The notes: generated from the sequence alone by a model not told the origin. A DNA stretch of 64,000 nt from Bifidobacterium callitrichos DSM 23973 (GCF_000741175.1 NZ_JGYS01000003.1:186001-250000), one strand, 5' to 3'; positions 39,228-48,462 are shown, counted from the first letter of the stretch. Translations and numbers: made by a program.

Positions 39228-40222
39228 CGGCTCCTTGTCTGTGTTTGCGCCTGCGTTCTTGCCGGCGTGGTGGATGGTGTCTGTGCACGGCGTTTGGCCC
39301 TGTCCTTGATGGCGTCGAGCGTCCGGCTCTTGCCGGCCGTCTGGGATTGCGCGGCCGCCTGTTCGGGGTTCTCCGGGCCGGGTGCTGCTGCTGGCGGTTC
39401 CTCGCCGGTTCGGGTGCCGGTGGCGGTGACCGGTTTGTTTTCGGCGTGTTGCCTCGCGTAGGCCATGCGTTGCGCTTTGACGGCGCGGCACAGCTGCCAT
39501 GCGTCGTCGATGCGCATGGTCTCGCGTTGTTCGCCTTTGCCGCGCCACAGTTCCACCGGTTCGCCGGGTTTGAAGCTGACGGTCACGTCGCGCCCGTTCA
39601 GTTTGGCGTCCCGTGCATGGTCGGTCAGGAAGCGGTCGAGCTGCCATCCGGTCAGGTCCACGCCGCGGATGCTGGTGCCTTGCGGTATCGCCACGCGCAT
39701 CTTGTCGAACGTGCGCCCGTCCTTGGAGGTCATCCGGTACAGGTGCACGTAGCTGTTGGGGAAGTTCACGCGCGGCCAGATCTCCTTTGTTCTTCCGCCG
39801 GCCGCGGGTTGCGTCGGCTGCTCGCCGCCGGGACGGCCGACGGCCGTCCCGTCCTGCTTTGGCTCCGGGGCCGGGGTATGCGTGTTCCCGGGATGTTCGG
39901 GCTGCCATTGCGTCGGCGTCTGCATGGCGTCGGGCGTGTTCCATGATCGTGCGGCCTGCGTGCGGATGCGTTGGGCGATCTCGTCGGAGGCCTGGTCGAG
40001 GTCCGGCGCGGGGAAGCCGATCGCGGCGTCGGGCCATGCCTGGTTGTGGCGTCGGATGGCGTCATCGACGACCATGCGGGCGACCTGGTCCAGCCGGTTG
40101 TCCTGCGGCATGCCGGCGGCCGCGTATTGCTCGCCGCGTCGTGCGATGTCCGCCAGGGCCTGCCGGTCGTTGTCGATGAGGTTGTCCATGAGCCAACGCG
40201 CGTTGGCTGAAAGCTCGGGCAT
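39224..40222 (-). CDS. Transfer-operon protein with shared C-terminal tail (332 aa)
   Basis: A helical N-terminus (1-100), a Pro/Gln-rich linker, then a globular domain (about 145-265: WPRVNFPNSYVHLYRMTSKD, FDKMRVAIPQGTSIRG) that reads like a compact beta domain with FKPGEPVELWRG. The tail is AGKSRTLDAIKDRAKRR...QTRSR. ATG 40222 has GGAAAGGAG. No family recognised. The tail and position suggest a relaxosome-linked or co-transferred protein. Confidence 0.7.
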   Translation of the reverse strand: MPELSANARWLMDNLIDNDRQALADIARRGEQYAAAGMPQDNRLDQVARMVVDDAIRRHNQAWPDAAIGFPAPDLDQASDEIAQRIRTQAARSWNTPDAMQTPTQWQPEHPGNTHTPAPEPKQDGTAVGRPGGEQPTQPAAGGRTKEIWPRVNFPNSYVHLYRMTSKDGRTFDKMRVAIPQGTSIRGVDLTGWQLDRFLTDHARDAKLNGRDVTVSFKPGEPVELWRGKGEQRETMRIDDAWQLCRAVKAQRMAYARQHAENKPVTATGTRTGEEPPAAAPGPENPEQAAAQSQTAGKSRTLDAIKDRAKRRAQTPSTTPARTQAQTQTRSR

Positions 40223-40261
40223 GGCGATGCTCCTTTCCGGTCATGGTCGTCGCGCATCCGT

Positions 40262-41164
40262 TCACCGGGTGCGGGTGCGTTGTTTCGAGGGCGCGGTGCG
40301 GCGTTGGCCTTCGATGCGTTTGCCGGCCCGCTTGCGGATGTCGTTCAGGGTCTGTTGTTTGGTTTTGGGGCGTCGCACGCCGCCGTCCGGGGCGGGGATG
40401 TCCATGCGGCTCCAGTCCAGGCCCCGCGAGCGTGCGGTCAGGGATTCGATCGCGTCGGCGATACGTCTGGCCTGGCCGGCCGGGTAGGTGAAGCGCACCG
40501 TGTCGTCGGCGACCCGTTGCGTGTGGTGGGGTATGTGGAGCCGGTCGAGCTGGTCGGTGATGATCGCGGCGTCACGGTCCCAGGGCACCGTGCGGAAGTC
40601 GAACCGGCCGTTCGATGGCGATTCGGCGTCGAAGGCGAGGCGCAGCGCGTCGTCGGATGGTTCGAGGAACGGGTTCGGCTCCTCCCGTTCCGGCATCGGC
40701 GTCGTCTCCATGGACGGCTGCGCGTGGTCGGCGCCACCGGGTTCGGGAATCGTGGCGGTCTCCTGTTGGGCGAGTTCCCGGTTGAGGCGCTCGACGATGC
40801 GCGAGACGACGTGGTTGACCTCGTCGGCGTCCCTGCCTTGGAAGTGGAGGAAGGTGCGGCCGGTGTCGCGGTCGTGCTCGATGTGGAAGGTGATGCCGGC
40901 CTTTTTCAGGTCGTGTTCGAGCTGCCGGGCGTATCGTCCGGTGACTTCCTGCACGTTGATCGGCTCGCCGGTGCGATGCAGGGTTTTGCCGTCCACCTTG
41001 CCGGTGGTCCTGATGCGCCGCAGTGTCTCGCCGGTGGCGTGCACGCCGATGCCAAGCAGGTGCAGCGCCTTGTCGAGCCCGTATTTGGTCACGTCGATGA
41101 TGACGCGTGTGCCTTGCTCGCTGACGCGCATCATGAGTTCCTGTGCCTGGTCCTCGGCCGCCAT
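40262..41164 (-). CDS. DUF3801/PcfB-like transfer protein
   Basis: The N-terminal 135 residues (AEDQAQELMMRVSEQGTRV, VDGKTLHRTGEPINVQEV, FHIEHDRDTGRTFLHFQGRD) match the DUF3801 pattern of PcfB, an accessory of the coupling protein in plasmid pCF10-like systems. A second domain (about 165-255) follows, and the tail is PKTKQQTLNDIRKRAGKR...RTRTR. It lies beside the relaxase gene as in related elements. Confidence 0.8.
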   Translation of the reverse strand: MAAEDQAQELMMRVSEQGTRVIIDVTKYGLDKALHLLGIGVHATGETLRRIRTTGKVDGKTLHRTGEPINVQEVTGRYARQLEHDLKKAGITFHIEHDRDTGRTFLHFQGRDADEVNHVVSRIVERLNRELAQQETATIPEPGGADHAQPSMETTPMPEREEPNPFLEPSDDALRLAFDAESPSNGRFDFRTVPWDRDAAIITDQLDRLHIPHHTQRVADDTVRFTYPAGQARRIADAIESLTARSRGLDWSRMDIPAPDGGVRRPKTKQQTLNDIRKRAGKRIEGQRRTAPSKQRTRTR

Positions 41165-41215
41165 GGGATTCTCCCGTCATCCGTCGTGGTTCGTTGCGTT
41201 CCAGCTTCCGCCGGC

Positions 41216-42667
41216 TCACCGGTTCCTGCGGCGGACACGATGCCCGTCATCGCGGCGTTGCGCGCGCCGTGCGCCGTCGGAGCGTTCGGAGGCTGGCGCG
41301 GTGCGGGCGATGAGCCGGCGCAGGGCGAGGGCGTCGGAAGCCAGGTTGCGGGTCTCCTGCTCCTCGATGGCGAGCTGGGCTTCCAGTCCCGTGGCGTCGG
41401 CTCCCTGATCGTGGTTGTCGGCGATGAGCGCGATCAGGGCGCGCATGTGCTTCGCGTTGCGTTCGACGGAGTCGGTGAGTCGGCCGAGCGTCGCCAATCG
41501 GCCGTCGCCCTCATCAATGACTTGGGCGAGCACATTGAGCTCGCGCAGGCTGTCGGCGAGCCGGTCGCAGGCGATCGCCTGACGCAGCGCGCGCCCGTTC
41601 ACGCCGGTCATGTCCCGGCCGTCGAACCGTTGCCGACAGTAGTCCTCAAGTCGCAGCGCGGGCCGTGCGAACCATGCGTACAGGCTCTCGCAGTCCGTTG
41701 ACCGCACATAGCCGCCGTTCCCGTCGGTGAGCACCTGTCTGACGTCGTCGGACAGGTAGGCGTGCCAGATCCTTCCGTCGCGCACGAGCCGGTCGCACGG
41801 TATTGCCAGGTGCAGGCGTCCGTGCGTGCCGGGCACCCGCACGGTCACCGCCGTATCCGTCCGACGGGTGATCATGGCCTCATGGAAGATGATCTCGCTG
41901 AGCGTGCGCCGGTGGATCTTGCCCATGACGGCGAGCATGTTGTACGCCACGCCCAGTCGCCGGTCTCGGATTCCGCGGGTCTGCCCGCATGACGTGTAGG
42001 TGATGCGTCCGCCGCGAACGGTCGCGTTGACGCCGAGCGTCGCGAGTTCGCGGCGGAATCCCGCGAAGTCATGGGCGTTCATGCAGGCCGTGTCGATGCT
42101 GGTGCGCAGCCGGTCCTTGAGGTTGCCGCCTCTGGCGCTCAGGTGGAGTTCCCCGATCGACGGGGCCACGCGCCCGGACTGTTCCGGCATGAGGATGTGC
42201 AGCCCGTATTCGCGGCACAGCCGGTCGCTGATCTTCCGCCATTCGCCCAAAGTCCCTTTCCGCAGACGCAGGGCCTTGCCCGTAATCCGGTCTGCCGGGC
42301 AGATGAGGATGTGGTTGTGCATGTGGGACCTGTCGGTGTGGGTGGCGATCACGTAGTCGTGCGTGCCTCCGGTGATCTCCCGGACGAACCGTTCCCCGAT
42401 CAGATGCGCCAATCGGGGCGTGACCTGGTCGGTGGGATCGAACGATTGGATCACGTGCAGCGCCAACACGGCGCCCCGTCGGCGTGAGCCGCCTTTCGTG
42501 GCGTCCAACGCACGTTCGAAGCCGCGGGCGATGGACTCGGCGTCCGTGATGTCATCGCCGACGGTGGTCGAGGCCCACCGGTAGCCGTCGGTCTTGGCCG
42601 GGTTCGTCACGTAGGCGATGCTGCGGGCGAGCGTGCTTTTGATCTTGCCGATCTTGACTACAGCCAT
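41216..42667 (-). CDS. MobP/VirD2-type relaxase
   Basis: The 483-residue relaxase has Tyr19 in SIAYVTNPAKT (family-typical catalytic position), motif II HVIQSF (His71), and the metal triad HMHNH (His115, 117, 119). The remaining 300 or so residues are helical and Arg-rich, ending RRDDGHRVRRRNR, a basic tail as expected for a type IV secretion substrate. It starts inside the mobC 3' end (10-base overlap). It nicks oriT, which should lie upstream of mobC. Confidence 0.92.
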   Translation of the reverse strand: MAVVKIGKIKSTLARSIAYVTNPAKTDGYRWASTTVGDDITDAESIARGFERALDATKGGSRRRGAVLALHVIQSFDPTDQVTPRLAHLIGERFVREITGGTHDYVIATHTDRSHMHNHILICPADRITGKALRLRKGTLGEWRKISDRLCREYGLHILMPEQSGRVAPSIGELHLSARGGNLKDRLRTSIDTACMNAHDFAGFRRELATLGVNATVRGGRITYTSCGQTRGIRDRRLGVAYNMLAVMGKIHRRTLSEIIFHEAMITRRTDTAVTVRVPGTHGRLHLAIPCDRLVRDGRIWHAYLSDDVRQVLTDGNGGYVRSTDCESLYAWFARPALRLEDYCRQRFDGRDMTGVNGRALRQAIACDRLADSLRELNVLAQVIDEGDGRLATLGRLTDSVERNAKHMRALIALIADNHDQGADATGLEAQLAIEEQETRNLASDALALRRLIARTAPASERSDGARRAQRRDDGHRVRRRNR

Positions 42668-43062
42668 TCGGGCACCCCTTTGGGGTCGACGTCGGTCTCC
42701 ACCCGGATGCTCAGGCCCGCGACCAGTCGTTCCGCCTGGCGCAGCTCGTCGAACACGCGCGAGAGCATGGCCAGGTCCGTCTCCCGCGTGGTGTTCGCGT
42801 GACGGGCGATCTGGTTGACGTTGTTGCCGATCCTCGCCAGTTGGGCGCTCACGTCATGCAGGTTCGCGGGCACGGTGATGTTGACGCGGTGGGCGCATCT
42901 GATCCGGTTGCGGGCGAACGCCATCCATCCCACGGGCCTGAGCCCGGCTTGGATACGCTGACGGTTCTCCACTTTGAGCGAGTCCGCCACCCACCGCCAT
43001 TCCTCCTCGCTGAACGTGACCGTCTTGCGGATCGTCCTGGAACGGTTGCCTTTCCAGCCCAT
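42658..43062 (-). CDS. mobC: MobC-like relaxosome accessory protein
   Basis: The 134-residue protein has the N-terminal RHH-like segment RKTVTFSEEEWRWVADSL and the MobC signature ARIGNNVNQIARHANT (about 92-107). ATG 43062 follows AGGAGG. MobC melts DNA around nic and helps the relaxase. It is the first gene of the - strand transfer operon. Confidence 0.87.
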   Translation of the reverse strand: MGWKGNRSRTIRKTVTFSEEEWRWVADSLKVENRQRIQAGLRPVGWMAFARNRIRCAHRVNITVPANLHDVSAQLARIGNNVNQIARHANTTRETDLAMLSRVFDELRQAERLVAGLSIRVETDVDPKGVPEWL

Positions 43063-43351
43063 CGGCGCCTCCTCATATCGGGTTCCACGGGTGTCCCGCG
43101 ATCGGCCCCGAGCTTCGCGGGGCCGCGCCGGTGTACGTACACCGGCGATGCTTGCTGCACACCAACCGCCCCTCCGGGGAGGGATGGTTGCGGCACCGGT
43201 CAGTTTCACCTTCGTGCCACGCCATGCGCGGCGGACTCCATGTCACGTTTCGCATGCCGGTGCCGGTTCCGTTTTCGTGTCCGCCGGCATCATGGCCGGC
43301 GTCGTTCTACGATGCGGGGCAACGAAGAACAATCACCGTGAGGAGACCGTC
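43063..43351. other. Candidate origin of transfer between mobC and the divergent gene
   Basis: 289 bases with no gene and a concentration of dyads: GGCCCCG/CGGGGCC (43104-43124), the perfect 20-base palindrome GCCGGTGTACGTACACCGGC (43127-43146), and CCCTCC-GG-GGAGGG near 43170. oriT sites usually lie directly upstream of mobC and relaxase genes. No nic consensus could be assigned. Confidence 0.45.
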
Positions 43352-43858
43352 ATGGCGAAGCCGAGGGAACGCAACCGGGCGATGCGCGCCATCGCCGACA
43401 ACGCATTGGATGCCGAGTTGGAGGCGCTTCGGCGCAAACGCGGCGAACTGTCGCGTTTGGGCATCCTGCTGGACGACATGCGCTGGGCCGCGGAACGATT
43501 CCGCGACGCCGCCCAGTCGTTCTGCGACGACCATCACATGCCGCGCGCCCAGCTTGTGCGCACGCTCAGGATGGAGCCGAGGGAGACGGGCATGGCGTTC
43601 CATGCCGTCACGCCCGACTACGGACATGCCAATCCCGCCGATAGCCATGGCGAAATCCATGATGGCGCGGATTCGGCCGTCGAATCCGGCGGCCGACCGG
43701 CATCCGCCGCCGATGCGCCGGAGACTGCCCTGACGAAGGACAACGCCGCAACGGAGAATGCGGCTGATGCCATGGATGCTGACACGTCCGGTTCGATTGG
43801 ATTGGACCCGGAGGGGTTGCGATTCGGTTTCCCGCGTCCTGGCGGCTACGCTGGATGA
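43352..43858 (+). CDS. Hypothetical protein divergent from mobC (168 aa)
   Basis: ATG 43352 follows GAGGAG. A helical, charged first half (about 1-80: ALDAELEALRRKRGELSRLGILLDDM) could be coiled coil or DNA-binding, followed by an acidic, Ala/Asp-rich disordered tail. No family recognised. Its promoter must lie in the candidate oriT region. Confidence 0.6.
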   Translation: MAKPRERNRAMRAIADNALDAELEALRRKRGELSRLGILLDDMRWAAERFRDAAQSFCDDHHMPRAQLVRTLRMEPRETGMAFHAVTPDYGHANPADSHGEIHDGADSAVESGGRPASAADAPETALTKDNAATENAADAMDADTSGSIGLDPEGLRFGFPRPGGYAG

Positions 43859-43886
43859 CATTGGCGACATACGGGAGGTGACGGCG

Positions 43887-44219
43887 ATGCCGATGCTGCT
43901 GGTGATGCTTGGCCTGTCGCTGGCGACGGGCGTGATACGCACGCTGATGCGGGGCGTGGCCTCGTGCCTTGCCCTGCTCGCGCACCCGTTGCGGCTCGTG
44001 GTGTTCCTCGCGAATTCCGTGTTCACGGCGTTCGCCATGCTGTCGGGATTGCTCATGCTGGCGTTCCTGCTCATGCATTTCCTCGCCGGCTCGGACGCTC
44101 CGGCATTGGACGGCTCTTTCACGTTAATCGTCGCCGCGTTCCTCACGGCCGTGCTTGCGAGCATGCTCATGGATTGGTGCGACGCGCGGCTCCGACGACG
44201 CTCCGCCCGCCACGGCTGA
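43887..44219 (+). CDS. Small polytopic membrane protein (110 aa)
   Basis: ATG 43887 with GGAGGTGACGGCG upstream. Three membrane helices (about 2-20, 30-62, 72-95) and a basic C-terminus (RLRRRSARHG). It follows the 168-residue gene by about 30 bases. Possibly an entry-exclusion or mating-associated protein, but no motif proves that. Confidence 0.55.
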   Translation: MPMLLVMLGLSLATGVIRTLMRGVASCLALLAHPLRLVVFLANSVFTAFAMLSGLLMLAFLLMHFLAGSDAPALDGSFTLIVAAFLTAVLASMLMDWCDARLRRRSARHG

Positions 44220-44290
44220 GCGTCACCCGCCGCCGCTTGGCTCCGGCAGGTGCGGGCGCGCATGCGCCGTCACGTTTCGCCGTCCGCGCC

Positions 44291-44330
44291 CGGACTGGGC
44301 GGAACCCGTATTCCGGTTCCGCCCAGTCCG
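44291..44330. terminator. Bidirectional terminator before parB
   Basis: 16-base perfect arms (CGGACTGGGCGGAACC and its complement) with an 8-base loop, between convergent genes. Confidence 0.85.
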
Positions 44331-44334
44331 TCGT

Positions 44335-45894
44335 CTATTCGGCGTCTTCCGGTTCGCCGGATGCGTCGTCGGTCTGCGACGTCCCGTCGTCGTCCGGTTC
44401 GCCGTCCTGCCCTATGCCGGCATCCCCGCCATTGTCGTCGTCATCGATTGGCGCGAGGGAGCCGTTGAGGGCTTCGGTCTCCGTGTCCGAGGTGCGGTAG
44501 CCGAGCGTTTCCAAAGCCTCGTACAGTGGCGCGGCGTGTTCCGCGATGGTCGCCGCGCCGCGCCACGTTTCCCAGCTGACGCGTTCCTCGGCCAACGCGT
44601 AGAGCAGTCCGAACGCGGCCCGTTGCGGGTCGCCGGCAATCATCGCGGTGACGGACGCGCGTAACGGGTCTTCGGCCTCGCTCTCCGGCTCCTCGGCATC
44701 GGCGCCGTCGCCCGTCGTGTCGATGCCGGTGATTTGCCCCCAGACGTCTTCGGCGTGACTGTCCCATTGGTCGAATCCCTCGGTGAGCGCATCGAGCGCG
44801 AATCTCGCGGACAGCAGGGCGACGGCCCTGCCGATGCCTTTCGGCTGGGATTTCAGTTCCATGAGATGCGTCACGAACGCGATGCGCAAATCACGGCTTG
44901 CCCGCGCGAACTCCTTGGCCGGTGCCGTCTCGCGTTCCTCGCGTTCCCGTTCCTCTCGCCAACGCGCCTCCCGCGCCTCGCGGGCCGCGGTCTCCGCCTC
45001 CTCGTCCACGGTCTCGTACAGGACGATGCCGCGCGCCCATGACGCGCCTTCGGCCCGCACCCCCACGACGGGCGTGGCACCGTCATGGGAGTCGCGCCAT
45101 GCGTCGATGGCCTTGGCGATGTCGCCCGTGGTCAGCATCGTGGTGCGTCGCAATCCCTTCGGCGAGTCATACCAGCCGTCCGTGTTCGGTTGTTCGTCGG
45201 CCGCGTCGATGCCCATGCGTTCCAATTCGGCTCTCGCCGTGTCGAGCCATTCGCGCCATGTCCGCTCCTGCCGGGCGTGCTTGACGGCCATGTTCCAGTT
45301 CTTGCCGCCCGCCGCCTCGGCGAGCCGTTCCTGAAGGTCCGGATACCGGTCGAAGTCGGCGATGGTTTCCCAGTCGTCGATGCTCAGCTGGGCGGTTCCG
45401 GCCTTGCTTCGCGCGTTCTCGCCGATGGCGGCTATCTTCAGGCGTCGGCGCACCAATGACACGGAACGGCCGGTACGTTGCGCCGCCTCGTCCACGCCCA
45501 CGCCCAAATCGAGAAGCCCCTGATAGCCGTCGGCCTCCTCGATGACGGTCAGGTCGGCGCGCTGGCTGTTCTCCACGAGCATGAGCTCGCGTTGCTCCCG
45601 TTCCGACAAATCGGCCACCACGGCGGGCACCCGGCTCAATCCGGCGAGTTTGGCGGCGGCGAGGCGACGATGCCCGATGACGAGCAGGTAGCGTCCCCGC
45701 GGCGTGGGAGTGACGAGCAGGTTCTGCCGGATGCCCTGCGCGCGTATCGAATCCGCGAGTTCCGACACGTCGCCCACGTCACGGCGCGGGTTCGCGGGGT
45801 TCGGGTCGATGAGACCCACGTCCAGCATGACGATGTTCGATTCGTCCATGCTCTCGTCGGTCATTACGGGACGTTCGATGATTGCGGTTTCCAT
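44335..45894 (-). CDS. parB: ParB/RepB/Spo0J-family partition protein
   Basis: The 519-residue protein has the ParB NTPase fold: LIDPNPANPRRDVGDVSELADSIRAQGIRQ (about 28-57), GRYLLVIGHRRLAAAKLAG, LMLVENSQRADLT. A central helix-turn-helix (GVDEAAQRTGRSVSLVRRRL) and a long acidic C-terminal half follow. ATG 45894 lies after a T-rich spacer. No ParA is adjacent; the only one in the window is at 2336 and already has an RHH partner. Solitary ParB-like proteins on conjugative elements often regulate transfer or nuclease functions, so partition is not certain. Confidence 0.82.
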   Translation of the reverse strand: METAIIERPVMTDESMDESNIVMLDVGLIDPNPANPRRDVGDVSELADSIRAQGIRQNLLVTPTPRGRYLLVIGHRRLAAAKLAGLSRVPAVVADLSEREQRELMLVENSQRADLTVIEEADGYQGLLDLGVGVDEAAQRTGRSVSLVRRRLKIAAIGENARSKAGTAQLSIDDWETIADFDRYPDLQERLAEAAGGKNWNMAVKHARQERTWREWLDTARAELERMGIDAADEQPNTDGWYDSPKGLRRTTMLTTGDIAKAIDAWRDSHDGATPVVGVRAEGASWARGIVLYETVDEEAETAAREAREARWREEREREERETAPAKEFARASRDLRIAFVTHLMELKSQPKGIGRAVALLSARFALDALTEGFDQWDSHAEDVWGQITGIDTTGDGADAEEPESEAEDPLRASVTAMIAGDPQRAAFGLLYALAEERVSWETWRGAATIAEHAAPLYEALETLGYRTSDTETEALNGSLAPIDDDDNGGDAGIGQDGEPDDDGTSQTDDASGEPEDAE

Positions 45895-45929
45895 GATTGT
45901 CTCCTTGAAAAAATCGGATGATTGGGATT

Positions 45930-45961
45930 GGTCGGGGCTTCCGGCGTCGGAAGCCCCGACC
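45930..45961 (-). terminator. Hairpin between the DUF4192 gene and parB
   Basis: GGTCGGGGCTTCC-GGCGTC-GGAAGCCCCGACC has a 13-base perfect stem; in the - direction it is followed about 14 bases later by TTTTTTC. It can attenuate read-through into parB. Confidence 0.75.
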
Positions 45962-45983
45962 GGATTGAATCCGCGGCCGACGT

Positions 45984-46607
45984 TCAGTGGCGGCGGCGTT
46001 CCGTCCATGCGGGGCGGATGCCGTGTTCGCTGGCCGCGAGCACGAGGGACGCCAGCGAACAGTCGTCATCCAAGGCCAAGGCCTTGAGCGCGCGCACCGC
46101 GGCGGCGGTCGAACGGTCGGCCATCCACAGCAGGTACGCGCACGACGCCATCGGCTGCGCCTCGTATCCGTCCGGCGCGTCGGCCGTCACCGATTCCAGC
46201 AACGCCGTCGCGCGTTCCCCGCGTCGCGTGTCCGGCTGGTAGTCGGCGTCCTTGAACGCCCGTGACAGTTCGCGCATGACCACGGCCGCCGATTCCATCG
46301 AATGCGGCTGGGCGTACAGCATGTGCAGTTCGCCGCCGCCCATTTCGCGCAGCGATGCGAGTATCAGCGCGTCCCGCATGCTCAGGCACTCGGTCATCAG
46401 CACCGCCAGCGTGACGCGCTCCTCATGGGAGAAGCCGCCCTCGTCGCGCGACAGCAGGCCGTTCCACCTGTCCATCAGGGGCGCGAACCACTTGTCGGCC
46501 GCTTGCGCCGGTCCAAGTTCACGCCGGTCCTGAAGAAACCCGTCGCGTACGCGTTTCGCCAGTCCGGTTCCCGCCATGCGGGTGTCCACCATGTCGTTCA
46601 TGTCCAT
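45984..46607 (-). CDS. DUF4192-family protein
   Basis: The 207-residue protein matches DUF4192: EERVTLAVLMTECLSMRDALILASLRE in the centre and the C-terminal MASCAYLLWMADRSTAAAVRALKALALDDDCSLA. ATG 46607 has AAAGGACC upstream. DUF4192 proteins occur on actinobacterial plasmids and elements; function unknown. It is upstream of parB, separated by a hairpin. Confidence 0.72.
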   Translation of the reverse strand: MDMNDMVDTRMAGTGLAKRVRDGFLQDRRELGPAQAADKWFAPLMDRWNGLLSRDEGGFSHEERVTLAVLMTECLSMRDALILASLREMGGGELHMLYAQPHSMESAAVVMRELSRAFKDADYQPDTRRGERATALLESVTADAPDGYEAQPMASCAYLLWMADRSTAAAVRALKALALDDDCSLASLVLAASEHGIRPAWTERRRH

Positions 46608-47093
46608 CGGTCCTTTCCGTGTGGTTTCCATTTCGGACACCACCCGCCTGCCATGCGCGTAGGCGGAGAGACCGGAGGCGTGGACCGCGACGATCCGGGC
46701 CGTAGCGAAGACGGCATGCTGGTCCGCCGTCGCAGCGCAGGCACGGGAGCGGCGCGGGACACGGCGCAGGGAACACAGACGGAGCGCATGGCATGCTGGT
46801 GGTGGCCGCAAACCCCTCGTCAGATTCCGCGCGGCCCACCGCCGCGAGCATGCGAGCGGCCAAGCAACACGGTCATGCGCGTAGCGCATGGCCCGGGGCC
46901 GCGTTCCCGCGCCGATTGCGGAGAGTATGTCGAACAGCCCCGCCTGGAGCATTCTCTCCGCAAGCGGAGCGGGAAGTCCGCGATAAGTTACTGTCATCCG
47001 TAGATGTCAAACAGGAGCCAGGTCATGGACATGCGAGCCTCGAATCGTAGATAATGGGAGAGCTGTATTCTCGGACAACGAAGAAGGCGTAAG
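46608..47093. promoter_or_regulatory. Intergenic region between element backbone and RiPP block
   Basis: 486 bases without a convincing gene. It holds CATGCGC-GTA-GCGCATG (46874-46890), CTCCGC-AA-GCGGAG (46956-46969), repeated GCATG motifs, and TGTCATC-CGTA-GATGTCA (46992-47009), an imperfect member of the hairpin family. Divergent promoters for the DUF4192 and kinase genes must lie here. It could also hold a ParB site, though no canonical parS is seen. Confidence 0.45.
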
Positions 47094-48446
47094 GTGCAGG
47101 TTGCGAGGAACCGCCTCATTATGGGCTCACGCCGGGGTAAGTCATCAGATGGGGGACAAACGCTGGCCGTCACCCCGCGGGATCGATTGATCCTATGGCT
47201 TCGTCAGCTCAAAGGGGAACGCCTGCTTCGTTTCACGACGACTCTGATCTGCATCGTTGGCACGATGGGCGTGCTGATCCGCGATTATGTGAAAGAGCGG
47301 ATGGCAATCGGCACAGGATATTCGTTTATCCGGTTCCTCAACGAGGGAGCGGGGATATGGTACTTCCTCATACTGCTGGTTTTAGGAGCCATAAACGTGA
47401 CGTTAAGGTCCAGAAGCCCCGTGGCGTTGCTGGCCTTGGAATTCATAGAACTCTCCCTGGGCGTCCTGTTCGGCGTTGGCCTGCACTCATACACGCAGGT
47501 CGCGCTTATCCTGGTGCTCTATCTGTGCATTCGGCTTCCCCTGTATGCCCAGGCCATGTGCGATCTGGCCATGATCTGCATGATCGCAATGCAATGCATC
47601 TATCCCTCCTATCTACAGCCTCAGTATTTGGCGTTACTGTATTCCGTCGCTTTGGCCGGCATCGCATCCTCACTGTTGTCCATAGTGCGGGAACGGCGAA
47701 CGGCGAATAGGCTGCTGTCCGAGGCACGGCGAAAGGCCGCAATACTGGCGGAGGAGAAGAATCGTACGGAACGGCGCCTTCGCATGGCCAACGAACTGCA
47801 TGACAGCGTCGGTCATGGATTGACCTCGATCATCGCGTTATCGCAGGGAGGCGAGGACTGCATAAGGAACGGCGGCTATTCCGACCCGCAACTGGCCGAT
47901 GTCTTAGCGGAGATCACATCGATTGCGAAGGACAGTCTGGGTGATACGCGCCGCATCTTAAAGGTCTTCAATGAAGAGGAATCGCAGCCGTCTTTGGAAC
48001 AGGTCGGTCTTGAACCAGTGAATCAGGATGACATCCTTCGTTTACGGGATTGGGACGATATCAGACCCGTACTGGAACACATACGCTCAACCGGAATCAT
48101 CGTCGTGTTCACCGAAACGGGAAGACGCGTCGAGGATCCCCGCCGTTCGGATTTATGCTTCGCCGTCACTCGCGAGGCACTGACCAATGCCCTTCGGCAC
48201 GGCGCGGGACTGACCCGCATTGCCGTCTCCTGGAATCATTACCGTGATGGCGGAACAGCAATCACGATCCGCAACGATGGACACGTCTCCGGACACGACA
48301 CCACCGGCGAGGCATCCGGTCAAAGCGGGAAGCCGACAGGTGGAACCGGACTGCAACGACTCTCCCAACGCCTTGCGAAAATGGGCGGCACCCTGTCCTA
48401 TGGGCCATACGGCAATGGCTGGGCGGTCAAGGCACTAATCCCCTGA
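47094..48446 (+). CDS. NarL-type sensor histidine kinase 1
   Basis: The 450-residue kinase has six or so N-terminal membrane helices (about 40-205), then a HisKA_3 dimerisation domain with His236 in ELHDSVGHGLTSIIALS, and a HATPase domain (NALRHGAGL, GTGLQRLSQRL). GTG 47094 has GAAGG at good spacing; ATG 47121 is an alternative. It is paralogous to the kinase at 62536 (shared WDDIRP.L.H....GI...FTETG). It is followed after 16 bases by its response regulator and lies upstream of the lasso genes, so it likely senses envelope stress or the peptide. Confidence 0.88.
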   Translation: MQVARNRLIMGSRRGKSSDGGQTLAVTPRDRLILWLRQLKGERLLRFTTTLICIVGTMGVLIRDYVKERMAIGTGYSFIRFLNEGAGIWYFLILLVLGAINVTLRSRSPVALLALEFIELSLGVLFGVGLHSYTQVALILVLYLCIRLPLYAQAMCDLAMICMIAMQCIYPSYLQPQYLALLYSVALAGIASSLLSIVRERRTANRLLSEARRKAAILAEEKNRTERRLRMANELHDSVGHGLTSIIALSQGGEDCIRNGGYSDPQLADVLAEITSIAKDSLGDTRRILKVFNEEESQPSLEQVGLEPVNQDDILRLRDWDDIRPVLEHIRSTGIIVVFTETGRRVEDPRRSDLCFAVTREALTNALRHGAGLTRIAVSWNHYRDGGTAITIRNDGHVSGHDTTGEASGQSGKPTGGTGLQRLSQRLAKMGGTLSYGPYGNGWAVKALIP

Positions 48447-48462
48447 AAGAAACGGAAGAACC

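Noticed and set aside
44335..45894. ParB as direct partner of the ParA at 2336
   Set aside because: The ParA gene already has an adjacent RHH partner of the ParG type and is 42 kb away; a functional link cannot be claimed from sequence.
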